This document shows, in pieces, positions 19,157-27,444 of a stretch of 64,000 bases of DNA. The stretch is taken from assembly GCF_009711975.1 (NCBI RefSeq), contig NZ_VIKW01000007.1, forward strand, positions 117,726-181,725. Reading direction: 5' to 3'. Below the pieces are notes generated by a model. It ran no database searches, had not been told where the DNA came from, and saw only the letters and a program-made list of their open reading frames with translations. Origin of the DNA: Anabaena sp. UHCC 0204 (GTDB lineage Bacteria; Cyanobacteriota; Cyanobacteriia; Cyanobacteriales; Nostocaceae). Within the stretch, counting starts at the first letter, position 1. Each line of letters begins with the position of its first letter. The translations under genes and the position numbers were made by a program.

Positions 19157-20377
19157 TTGACACTACGGGTTGCTGTTGTTGGTTCTGGCCCAGCGGGTTC
19201 ATGCGCTGCTGAAACACTAGCTAAAGCTGGGATTGAAACGTATTTGTTTGAGCGGAAGTTAGACAACGCCAAACCTTGTGGGGGTGCTATTCCCCTATGT
19301 ATGGTGAATGAATTTGACTTACCTCCAGAAATTATTGACCGTCGTGTACGGAAGATGAAAATGATTTCTCCCTCAAATCGTGAGGTTGATATCAATTTAA
19401 TAAATGAAGATGAATATATAGGAATGTGCCGCCGAGAAGTTCTGGATGGTTTCTTGAGAGACCGGGCGGCAAAATTAGGTGCAAATTTAATTAACGCCAC
19501 TGTTCATAAAGTTGATATTCCCTCCAGCAATACCGACCCCTACACAATCCATTATGTTGACCATAGCGGAGAAGGGGTGCAGGGAGTTACTAAAACCCTC
19601 AAGGTAGATTTGATTGTTGGTGCAGATGGGGCAAATTCCCGGATTGCTAAGGATATGGATGCTGGGGATTACAATTATGCGATCGCTTTCCAAGAACGCA
19701 TTCGTCTTCCCCAAGACAAAATGGACTATTACAACGACTTGGCCGAAATGTACGTTGGTGATGACGTTTCTACCGACTTCTACGCTTGGGTATTCCCCAA
19801 ATACGATCACGTAGCAGTAGGTACTGGCACAATGCACATTAATAAAGCCAGTATTAAACAATTACAAGCAGGCATTCGCAACCGTGCTTCTGAAAAACTA
19901 GCCGGTGGTGAAATTATCAAAGTAGAAGCCCACCCCATTCCTGAACATCCCCGTCCTCGTCGCGTTGTCGGACGTATCGCCTTGGTCGGAGATGCTGCTG
20001 GTTATGTTACTAAGTCCTCTGGTGAAGGTATTTACTTTGCTGCGAAGTCCGGACGGATGTGTGCAGAAACCATTGTGGAAACTTCTAACAATGGAGCGCG
20101 TATTCCTACTGAAGCCGATCTAAAAGTTTACCTGAAGCGTTGGGATAAGAAATACGGACTCACCTACAAGGTATTAGATATTCTTCAAAATGTCTTCTAT
20201 CGTTCCGATGCTACCCGTGAAGCATTTGTAGAAATGTGTGATGACATGGATGTACAGAAATTAACTTTTGATAGTTACCTGTATAAAACTGTAGTTCCAG
20301 CTAACCCCTTTACCCAACTCAAAATTACTGCCAAAACCATTGGTAGCTTAATTCGTGGTAACGCTCTAGCACCCTAA
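19157..20377 (+). CDS. chlP: Geranylgeranyl reductase ChlP
   Basis: FAD/NADPH-dependent reductase of geranylgeranyl groups to phytyl groups for chlorophyll, tocopherol and phylloquinone. The N-terminal Rossmann motif VVGSGPAGSC, ERKLDNAKPCGG, and the second FAD site VGDAAGYVTKSSGEG are all visible and characteristic of ChlP. I place the start at TTG 19157 (GGGAG just upstream, product LTLRVAVVGSG read from Met). This gives 406 residues and matches the usual start of the family; a GTG at 19112 would add 15 unlikely residues. A hairpin follows the stop. Confidence 0.92.
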   Translation: MTLRVAVVGSGPAGSCAAETLAKAGIETYLFERKLDNAKPCGGAIPLCMVNEFDLPPEIIDRRVRKMKMISPSNREVDINLINEDEYIGMCRREVLDGFLRDRAAKLGANLINATVHKVDIPSSNTDPYTIHYVDHSGEGVQGVTKTLKVDLIVGADGANSRIAKDMDAGDYNYAIAFQERIRLPQDKMDYYNDLAEMYVGDDVSTDFYAWVFPKYDHVAVGTGTMHINKASIKQLQAGIRNRASEKLAGGEIIKVEAHPIPEHPRPRRVVGRIALVGDAAGYVTKSSGEGIYFAAKSGRMCAETIVETSNNGARIPTEADLKVYLKRWDKKYGLTYKVLDILQNVFYRSDATREAFVEMCDDMDVQKLTFDSYLYKTVVPANPFTQLKITAKTIGSLIRGNALAP

Positions 20378-20390
20378 TTCAATGTAACAA

Positions 20391-20417
20391 AGAGACGTTC
20401 TGGACGAACGTCTCTAC
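20391..20417 (+). terminator. AGAGACGTTC hairpin after chlP
   Basis: A 10-bp perfect stem (AGAGACGTTC / GAACGTCTCT) with loop TGGAC, soon followed by a T-run (TTTTTT). It is a variant of a dispersed palindrome also found at 58453-58480 and 63699-63726, apparently used here as the chlP terminator. Confidence 0.65.
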
Positions 20418-20813
20418 AATTTTTTGCCGCTTCGAGATTTACCTTCAGCACTGATAAAGCTGAAAATTATATCACAAAAACGTAAAAATTTTTCCCTTAC
20501 AAAATAAACTTCATCGAAAATTTATTTTTCGGTCATACATAAATACCCTGATAACCAAGAGAAATGCTTGTCAAATAGGACTTACGCACAGTAAATACCC
20601 TAGCCCAGGAATGGCTAGTAGGAATTAAATTTATTTTTTTAGTGAAAATACCGATAAATTAATTCAGTCAACCGCTATCTATGTCATGATTAAGTAAGAT
20701 TAGTATAGAGAAAGTTTTATAAAGCAGATAGCTATACAGTATTACTCCGTACAGACGAAATATGTATAGTTTCAGGAATTTTTAGATTCCCCTAGTCTTT
20801 CGGAAGTAGCCAA
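20418..20813. other. Intergenic region before the acyl cluster
   Basis: Nearly 400 AT-rich bases without a gene. A TAGGACTTACGCAC string (20576-20589), of the kind found at the ends of some cyanobacterial mobile elements, is followed by a CTAGCC/GGCTAG hairpin (20600-20618). There is no second end or transposase. The rest is presumably the promoter region of the FAAL operon; no operator was recognised. Confidence 0.5.
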
Positions 20814-22652
20814 ATGACTCAAGACCTCGCTACCCAAACTTTGCCAATGACAAACATCTCCACCTTAGTCGAACTACTACGCTGGCGAGCTACCCAGGAC
20901 ATGGAAAAGCTTGCTTATATGTTTCTCGTGGATGGGAAAAAAGCAGGAGCAAGTCTAACATATCAAGAACTTGACCGCCAAGCCCGTGCCATAGGTGCTG
21001 TGTTACAGAAACATAACGCCAAAGGACAGCGGACATTATTGCTTTACCCGCAAGGATTGGATGTGATCGCCGCTTTTTTGGGTAGTCTTTATGGTGGAGC
21101 GATCGCCATACCAGTACCACCACCTGATGCTGGCAGGTTAAAACGGGCATTACCAAGGCTAAGAGCAATTGTGAAAGATGCAAATGCTGCCTTTGCTTTG
21201 ACAACTCAACGTTTTTTAACAATTCTGCAAGAAGCGGAATTAGATTTTCCAGAGTTCCAACAGATAAAGTGGATCACTACTGAAGATATTGACTTGGAAC
21301 TAGCAGATCAGTGGCAAGATCCGCAAATTACACCAGATACACTCGCGTATTTACAATATACATCGGGTTCGACTTCCACACCGAAAGGGGTGATGATCAG
21401 CCACCACAACATCATGCACCATTGTCACTACTTACAAAAAGCCTGTGGTTATGATGAGCAGAGTGTTTCCATCACTTGGATGCCTTACTTCCATGATTAT
21501 GGACTAGTAGAAGGATTGACTGTACCACTCTACAACGGTCATCCTTGTTACGTCATGTCCCCCCTAGCCTTTATTAAACAGCCAGTACGCTGGCTTCAGG
21601 CTATCTCTCGCTATCGCGGCACGCATAGTCAAGCACCTAACTTTGCTTATGAGCAGTGTGTCGGACGTATTACCGAATTGCAAATGCAAAGTCTGGATCT
21701 CAGTAGTTGGGTAGCAGCAGGTAACGCCGCAGAACCCATCAATCCCAGAGTGTTAGAGGAATTCTTTGAGAAATTTGTAACTTGTGGATTCCGCTGGGAA
21801 ACCTTCGCGCCGGCTTATGGATTGGCCGAAAATACGTTACTGGTGTCAACTAGTCCGAAAGAAGAACCACCGGTACTCTGTTTAGTCAAAACATCGGAAA
21901 TTGAGAAAAACAAAATTGTTGAAGCCACCGCTTGGGGTGATGGTGTCAGGGCTATTCCGGGATGTGGTCAACTGGTGTGTGACACCAAAGTAGCGATCGT
22001 TAATCCTGACACCTTAACTCGTTGTCTTCCTGATGAAGTGGGTGAGATTTGGGTAGCTGACCCCAGTGTGGCTGATGGTTACTGGAATCGTCCAGAAGAA
22101 AGTGAAAGTACCTTCCGCGCTTGTATAGCCAATACCAACGAGGGTCCATTCTTACGAACAGGAGACTTAGGTTTCATCAAGGATGGGGAGTTGTTCATTA
22201 CTGGCCGGATCAAAGATTTGATCATTATTAGAGGCACTAATCACTATCCTCAAGACCTAGAATGGACAGTGCAGGAAATACATCCTTGTTTACGCCCTGA
22301 CTATGGTGCAGCCTTTTCCATCGTGGTGGATGCAGTGGAGCGACTAGTGATCGTCCAGGAAGTCAAACGCAATCCGGAAGAGTTTGTAGCCGATGAGGTA
22401 ATTAACAGAATTCGGCAAGCGATCGCCGAAATTCATGAACTCCAAGCCTATGCGATCGTCTTAGTCAAGCCAGGTAACGTCCTCAAAACATCCAGTGGCA
22501 AGATTCAGCGCCGGGCTTGTAAAGCCAGTTTCCTTGCAGGTGAATTGGGCGTTTTAGCCGATTGGAGCGAAAACCCTAAATTTTGTGCCAGTTACCAAAA
22601 GTTATCAGAGGAAGTTGATTCCTTGCTGGATCAAGTGCAAGTTACCCACTAA
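20814..22652 (+). CDS. Fatty acyl-AMP ligase (FAAL)
   Basis: A 612-residue ANL-superfamily adenylating enzyme. The ATP loop YTSGSTSTPKG is at about residues 181-192. WMPYFHDYGLVEG (about 222), IKQPVRWLQAISRY and APNFAYEQC are signatures of FAALs, which activate free fatty acids and load them onto carrier proteins rather than CoA. The catalytic Lys563 lies in KTSSGKIQRR. It opens a five-gene set (FAAL, dehydrogenase, carrier, MBOAT, SGNH-like); the next gene starts 11 bases after its stop, so the likely acceptor is the carrier protein two genes on. Substrate chain length cannot be read from sequence. Operon logic: the DltA-equivalent activating enzyme. Confidence 0.88.
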   Translation: MTQDLATQTLPMTNISTLVELLRWRATQDMEKLAYMFLVDGKKAGASLTYQELDRQARAIGAVLQKHNAKGQRTLLLYPQGLDVIAAFLGSLYGGAIAIPVPPPDAGRLKRALPRLRAIVKDANAAFALTTQRFLTILQEAELDFPEFQQIKWITTEDIDLELADQWQDPQITPDTLAYLQYTSGSTSTPKGVMISHHNIMHHCHYLQKACGYDEQSVSITWMPYFHDYGLVEGLTVPLYNGHPCYVMSPLAFIKQPVRWLQAISRYRGTHSQAPNFAYEQCVGRITELQMQSLDLSSWVAAGNAAEPINPRVLEEFFEKFVTCGFRWETFAPAYGLAENTLLVSTSPKEEPPVLCLVKTSEIEKNKIVEATAWGDGVRAIPGCGQLVCDTKVAIVNPDTLTRCLPDEVGEIWVADPSVADGYWNRPEESESTFRACIANTNEGPFLRTGDLGFIKDGELFITGRIKDLIIIRGTNHYPQDLEWTVQEIHPCLRPDYGAAFSIVVDAVERLVIVQEVKRNPEEFVADEVINRIRQAIAEIHELQAYAIVLVKPGNVLKTSSGKIQRRACKASFLAGELGVLADWSENPKFCASYQKLSEEVDSLLDQVQVTH

Positions 22653-22662
22653 GGAGAAAACC

Positions 22663-24471
22663 ATGCAGCCACTCAAACAATTTTGGGTCGCCGAAGCACT
22701 AGAACGGGAATTAGGCGACCCTGGTAATCCAGACAATATCATGTCCTTCAAACAGGTAATAGACCTGGATGAAAAGGAAGAATTTCCTCACGAAATCATT
22801 AACTGGCTATACAACTGGAAACTCCAACACTACTACATCCCCACAGAATGCGGTGGTGAATTTACCAGCTTTGACGAGTTTATCTCCTTTGTGCGGGTAC
22901 TTTCACGGCGAGATCAAACCGCAGCGATCGCCTTCACTACTATGTTTTGGTCATACTTAGTATGGATGGCAGGAACAGACGAACAAAAGCAAACCCTATC
23001 CAGCTTCATGAAAGATGCTAACGGGGCTATGTGCCTAGCCTATTCAGAAAAAGCACATGGTAGTGACTTACTCGCTGGTGATATGCAAGCCAGAAAAGTT
23101 CCCGGAGGCTACATCCTCAACGGAGAGAAATGGCCAATTAACCGCGCCACCATCTCAGGAGTTGCTTTCGTACTAGCCAGAACCGACGAAGCAGGAGGGG
23201 CTAGAAGCCTGTCCCTATTCATGGTAGAAAAGAGCAAAATTGACCCAGATCACTTTAGCAACCTCCCTAAAATCCTGACTCACGGGGTGCGTGGTTCGGA
23301 TATGAGTGGCATTTGCTTCGAGAACTGCTTTATCCCCGAATCCATGCGCTTAGGAACAGAAGGACTGGGACTAGAACTAGCCCTCAAAGGCTTCCAAATT
23401 ACCAGAGCCTTATGTGCCGCCTTTTCCCAAGGAGCAGCAGATACAGCCCTGCGTACTACCCTCAAATTTGCCATAGAACGTAAACTATATGGCAAAACAG
23501 TCTTCGATATGCCCCAACCTCAACGCACTCTCACCGATGGGTTTCTGGATATCCTTATTTGTGACTGTGCCACAATTGGGGTCGCTCGTGGATTTAACAC
23601 CATGCCAGAGCAAATAAGCGTTTGGTCAGCAGTGGTGAAATATTTTGTCACCACCACCCTGGAAACAGTAGTCAACAATGTATCCGTTGTTCTAGGTTCA
23701 CGCTTTTATATGCGGGACGCACACGACTGGGGCATTTTCCAGAAAGTGCTGCGGGATAACTCCATCATCAGTATGTTTGATGGCAGCAGCGTTGTTAATC
23801 TTCATGCGCTATTACTGCAACTACGGCAGTTAACCAAATCTCGCATTAGAAACGCTGGTAAAAGTCTAGAACACTTGGAAGCACGTCTAGCCACAACTTT
23901 TGACCTCACACAAACTTTACCCCCCTTCGACGGCAAAAAGCTGGAATTGGTCAATCGGGGTGGAGATGATGTTTTGCAAGGGCTAGAACTGGCATTGACA
24001 TCGCTGCAAGACTTAAAAGCAGACTCTCACCTCGACCCAGATATTTTGTACCAAATCATCACCCTAAGTGAGATAGTACGGGAGGAGCTAAACAGTTTTG
24101 ATGAGCAGATTACAGCTTCTACCTTCCAGTTTGGTCATGAGCAATCGCCAGAAGTATTTGATCTAGCGAAACAATACTGCGTCATGCACGTAGCGGCAGC
24201 TTGTGTGCATACGTGGCTTCATAACCGCAATCATCTGGGAGACTTCTTTGCTAATGGAGAGTGGTTAGCACTTAGTTTGCGGAAGCTAATGCTGACATTT
24301 CGCCCCGCTAAAGCATTGCCTGGACGGATTGATGATCGGGCTGTTACCCAAGAGTTAATCCGCTTGTACAACCAAGACAAGATGTTTTCCATAGTTCCTT
24401 TCCAACTAGCAAAATCTACACAACAGGAAACTACTAATGATGCAAGTCCAAAACTCCAACTCCAATCCTAA
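22663..24471 (+). CDS. Acyl-CoA dehydrogenase-like flavoprotein
   Basis: A 602-residue acyl-CoA dehydrogenase-family protein, longer than the usual 380-400 residues because of a C-terminal helical extension (about 400-602). Family features are CLAYSEKAHGSD (flavin-binding loop), GEKWPINRA and ERKLYGK. At the usual catalytic-glutamate site (YEGT in medium-chain enzymes) this protein has FDGS, with Asp373. In a FAAL/ACP operon it probably oxidises or desaturates an acyl-ACP rather than acyl-CoA. The start ATG 22663 has AAGGAG upstream; an earlier frame start overlapping FAAL is unlikely. Its 3' end overlaps the carrier gene by 35 bases. Confidence 0.85.
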   Translation: MQPLKQFWVAEALERELGDPGNPDNIMSFKQVIDLDEKEEFPHEIINWLYNWKLQHYYIPTECGGEFTSFDEFISFVRVLSRRDQTAAIAFTTMFWSYLVWMAGTDEQKQTLSSFMKDANGAMCLAYSEKAHGSDLLAGDMQARKVPGGYILNGEKWPINRATISGVAFVLARTDEAGGARSLSLFMVEKSKIDPDHFSNLPKILTHGVRGSDMSGICFENCFIPESMRLGTEGLGLELALKGFQITRALCAAFSQGAADTALRTTLKFAIERKLYGKTVFDMPQPQRTLTDGFLDILICDCATIGVARGFNTMPEQISVWSAVVKYFVTTTLETVVNNVSVVLGSRFYMRDAHDWGIFQKVLRDNSIISMFDGSSVVNLHALLLQLRQLTKSRIRNAGKSLEHLEARLATTFDLTQTLPPFDGKKLELVNRGGDDVLQGLELALTSLQDLKADSHLDPDILYQIITLSEIVREELNSFDEQITASTFQFGHEQSPEVFDLAKQYCVMHVAAACVHTWLHNRNHLGDFFANGEWLALSLRKLMLTFRPAKALPGRIDDRAVTQELIRLYNQDKMFSIVPFQLAKSTQQETTNDASPKLQLQS

Positions 24472-24841
24472 TGCTATGAATGCTGTTGATACTATCCAAG
24501 GGTGGTTGGTTAACCAGATTGCTACACAACTGGGAATCAAAGCTCAAACAATCAAAGTCACTGAACCTTTAACCCGCTATGGTTTAGACTCCATTGATTC
24601 AGTCACAATCGTTGGTGATATGGAAGATTGGTTAGAGGCAGAACTTCCTTCCACATTACTTTGGGACTATCCAACTATTGAAAAGGCTGCTCAATACTTA
24701 GTAAATGAACTGAGTGTATTACCTTCAGAAACTACTGTCGCTGAACCAGTAGCCGCTACTAGCAAACCAAAAGAAGAAGCAGCAGCAGCTACCCAAGGTA
24801 AAGGCTGGGGCGGTCTTTGGAATAAAATTAGTGGTAGTTAA
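24437..24841 (+). CDS. Acyl carrier protein with Trp-containing tail
   Basis: A 134-residue carrier protein. The core (about 15-95) has Ser52 in RYGLDSIDSV, the phosphopantetheine site, and WDYPTIEKAAQYL. It is followed by an Ala/Pro/Glu-rich flexible linker (about 97-118) and a short amphipathic tail, GKGWGGLWNKISGS, absent from ordinary ACPs and suited to docking on a membrane or on the MBOAT. The ATG at 24437 has AGGA upstream and overlaps the previous gene by 35 bases, implying translational coupling; ATG 24476 is an alternative. It is the likely acceptor of the FAAL product and the DltC-equivalent of the set. Confidence 0.87.
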   Translation: MMQVQNSNSNPNAMNAVDTIQGWLVNQIATQLGIKAQTIKVTEPLTRYGLDSIDSVTIVGDMEDWLEAELPSTLLWDYPTIEKAAQYLVNELSVLPSETTVAEPVAATSKPKEEAAAATQGKGWGGLWNKISGS

Positions 24842-24932
24842 TGTTGGGGATTGGGTAATAGATTCTTCCCAATTATCTATTACCCATTACCAATAGTTTT
24901 GCCATCATTTCACAGATTAGAGGAGTGGTGAA

Positions 24933-26396
24933 TTGAATTTTTCGGAGTTTTCGTTTTGGTGGGTGCTACTCCTATTTTGCATCCCTTATTTTACAGTCCG
25001 CTATGTTGCCAAGTCCTTAAACCTGTGGAGAGATATTTTCGATACGGTTGGCTTGGTATCAATGTCGTTGTTCTTGTTTCTGAACGCTTCCAAATCTAGT
25101 TTTGTCATATTTATTTGCGAAATTATCTTCAACTACATGATGGTGTGGTTGATGTTAAGACAGGAAAAATGGCAAGCTAAGGCGATCGCTACAGTTGTCG
25201 TAGTAATTGATATCGCTATTCTGGCCTATTTCAAATATCTCAACTTCTTTGTTGAAGATGTTTTAGGTTTAATCATCCCAGGATTGGCAGAAAATTGGCA
25301 ATCAAAGTCTATTCCTGGTATGGGTTCAATTCCACCAGGATTGTCATTTTATACCTTCCAAATGGTAGCCTTTGTGGTTGACTCCTACAAAAGCCCCAAA
25401 AAACAACCAATTGCAGCTTTAGATTATGCCAACTTTGTAGCTTTTTTCCCCCAAGTAGTAGCCGGACCAATTGAACGGAGAGCAGACTTGTTTCCGCAGA
25501 TTGAAAAATTTAGATTTAAGTTGACTTATGATAACTTTGAATCTGGTTTTCGCTGGTTATCTCTAGGACTATTTATGAAATTTGTCCTCGCAGATAATAT
25601 TTCTCCCTACATTAAAGTAGATCAAGTTGATAATCCTTGGTTAGTTTGGTTTTTTGCCTTTCTGTTTACATTACAAATTTATTTTGATTTTGGTGGATAT
25701 AGTTTTATTGCTCTAGGGTTAGCAAAATTTTTAGGTATTAACTTAAGTCTTAACTTTCTTGCTCCCTATACATCCCAGAGTATTAACGAGTTTTGGCGGA
25801 GGTGGCACGTCACCCTCAGCACTTGGTTTCGGGACTATGTTTTTCTGCCTCTCATGGGTAAAAACATGAAATTAGCCCCATTTTATCTTTTTATTACATT
25901 TACCCTATCTGGTTTTTGGCACGGAGCAGCCTGGAATTTCATTCTTTGGGGAGCTTATCACGGGTTACTACTCCTCGTATTGCGCTATGCTGGACGACCT
26001 TTTTATAAATTTTTGGGACAGCAAAAGTTGCTGATGCCGCAGTTTATTTCCTGGGCTTTGACTTTTGGATCGATAATTTTGGGATGTCTGTTTTTTATGG
26101 AAACAAATACAGGACGTTTGCTAGAAAAGCTGAAAGTTCTGATCATTCCTTGGAATTATTCTCTATCTAATTTGGGTGAAGCTTTGACTTTCTTCAAGGG
26201 CAGTGAATCAGCAGCTTTGGCATTAACTTTGGTATTAGCAATAGGACTATTATTTATGGAACAAATTGGAGTTTGGCGACAAGGAGAAACTGAATATGAT
26301 TTATTGATTTCTCCTTGGATGTCACGGATTTTGTTAGTGCTAACTATTTTGTTTGCTGCTAATACTCCCTCTCCATTTATTTACTTTGAATTTTAG
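24933..26396 (+). CDS. MBOAT-family membrane O-acyltransferase
   Basis: A 487-residue polytopic membrane protein of the AlgI/DltB branch of membrane-bound O-acyltransferases. Hallmarks are PGLSFYTFQM, PQVVAGPIERR, FWRRWHVTLSTWFRDYVFLP and FWHGAAWNFILWGAYHG (His330 and His343, one of which is the catalytic His of the family). Such proteins pass acyl groups across the membrane from a cytoplasmic carrier or thioester to an extracytoplasmic partner or glycan. The start is a TTG at 24933 with AGGAG eight bases upstream. The neighbouring ACP is the likely donor and the following SGNH-like protein the likely partner. Confidence 0.9.
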   Translation: MNFSEFSFWWVLLLFCIPYFTVRYVAKSLNLWRDIFDTVGLVSMSLFLFLNASKSSFVIFICEIIFNYMMVWLMLRQEKWQAKAIATVVVVIDIAILAYFKYLNFFVEDVLGLIIPGLAENWQSKSIPGMGSIPPGLSFYTFQMVAFVVDSYKSPKKQPIAALDYANFVAFFPQVVAGPIERRADLFPQIEKFRFKLTYDNFESGFRWLSLGLFMKFVLADNISPYIKVDQVDNPWLVWFFAFLFTLQIYFDFGGYSFIALGLAKFLGINLSLNFLAPYTSQSINEFWRRWHVTLSTWFRDYVFLPLMGKNMKLAPFYLFITFTLSGFWHGAAWNFILWGAYHGLLLLVLRYAGRPFYKFLGQQKLLMPQFISWALTFGSIILGCLFFMETNTGRLLEKLKVLIIPWNYSLSNLGEALTFFKGSESAALALTLVLAIGLLFMEQIGVWRQGETEYDLLISPWMSRILLVLTILFAANTPSPFIYFEF

Positions 26397-26429
26397 AGTT
26401 ATTAGTGAGTTGTCACCTGTCACCTAATT

Positions 26430-27356
26430 ATGAACAAATTTTTCAGACTTTCTAGTTGGTTTGCGATCGCTGGTTTAACTTGGAGTGTTGGTTACTTCTA
26501 CAATGCTCGTTATGGTGGTGAACTTAGTTGGTTGCGGATGATGTATGAACAGAAAATGGCCGTAGCTAAAGAAGTCCAAGCACCCCAACGGATTCTCATT
26601 GTCGGTGGTTCAGGCGCTCATTACACCGTTGATGCGAAATTGATGCAAGAGACATTAGGCATCCCTACCATCAACATAGCTACAGATGGACCAATTGGTT
26701 TAGATGTGATTTTGCCTAGTGTTGCTGATGTCATTAAAAAAGGCGATATCGTCTTACTTATTCCCGAATATTTATTATTACTAGATAAAGATGGTTTTGG
26801 CGATCGCTCTGGTCAATTTGGTGTGTCTATTGGTAAACCCGGTTTAGGAAATATACCCCCCAAACAATTCGCTCAAGACTTAATGTTATTAGGTATACCC
26901 ACCCTAAAAGCTGCAACTAAATCATCCTTAGATGTGGTGGAAAAAGGCCGTTTAACAGGTTATTATTCTGACCCCATCACAGCTAATGGCGATCCGACAG
27001 TCATGAAAAAACGCACTAACAGCGAATGGTGGTCATTGACAATTAAAGAGAGCGTTTCTCCCCACTCTCTGCGGCGAATTCAGCAATTTAAACAAGAAGT
27101 TGAAGCCAAAGAAGCAACTTTGATATTAGGGCTTTCTTGGATTTATGGTAGCACAGATGATAAAACTCTTGATAATATCCGTAAAACAGCAACAGAATTA
27201 GGCAAAATTGCCCCGGTACTTTATGACAAAGAAACCTTAAATGTGAAGACTGATTCTAGTTTATTTGCTGATACTCATTATCATCTTAATCCTGATGGCC
27301 GTCGTACTCGCACAAGTGAACTTATTGAGCAGTTTAAAGCTGCAAATATCAAATAA
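26430..27356 (+). CDS. Membrane-anchored SGNH-like protein (DltD/AlgJ-like role)
   Basis: A 308-residue protein with one N-terminal hydrophobic helix (about 8-24) and an extracytoplasmic domain. A nucleophile-type motif GGSGAHY (Ser61) follows the first beta strand, and DTHYHLNPDG (Asp281, His285) lies near the C-terminus, as expected for the Ser-Asp-His set of SGNH hydrolase/acyltransferase proteins. MBOAT genes are commonly paired with such proteins (DltB/DltD, AlgI/AlgJ, PatA/PatB), in which the SGNH member completes acyl transfer to a wall polymer or polysaccharide. It starts 34 bases after the MBOAT stop. The family assignment is from motif pattern only. Confidence 0.7.
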   Translation: MNKFFRLSSWFAIAGLTWSVGYFYNARYGGELSWLRMMYEQKMAVAKEVQAPQRILIVGGSGAHYTVDAKLMQETLGIPTINIATDGPIGLDVILPSVADVIKKGDIVLLIPEYLLLLDKDGFGDRSGQFGVSIGKPGLGNIPPKQFAQDLMLLGIPTLKAATKSSLDVVEKGRLTGYYSDPITANGDPTVMKKRTNSEWWSLTIKESVSPHSLRRIQQFKQEVEAKEATLILGLSWIYGSTDDKTLDNIRKTATELGKIAPVLYDKETLNVKTDSSLFADTHYHLNPDGRRTRTSELIEQFKAANIK

Positions 27357-27444
27357 TAGCTGATTTTTATTTCGCGCCAAGTCGCAAAGGAGCAAAGTCG
27401 CAAAGGAAGAAAGGAGGAAGGGAGTAAAATATTAATTATAAATT

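Noticed and set aside
19102..19861. Long minus-strand frames opposite chlP
   Set aside because: chlP is unambiguous; these are antisense shadows.
20576..20618. Possible insertion-sequence end (TAGGACTTACGCAC)
   Set aside because: No transposase, no second end and no target duplication seen; kept only as a remark in the intergenic entry.
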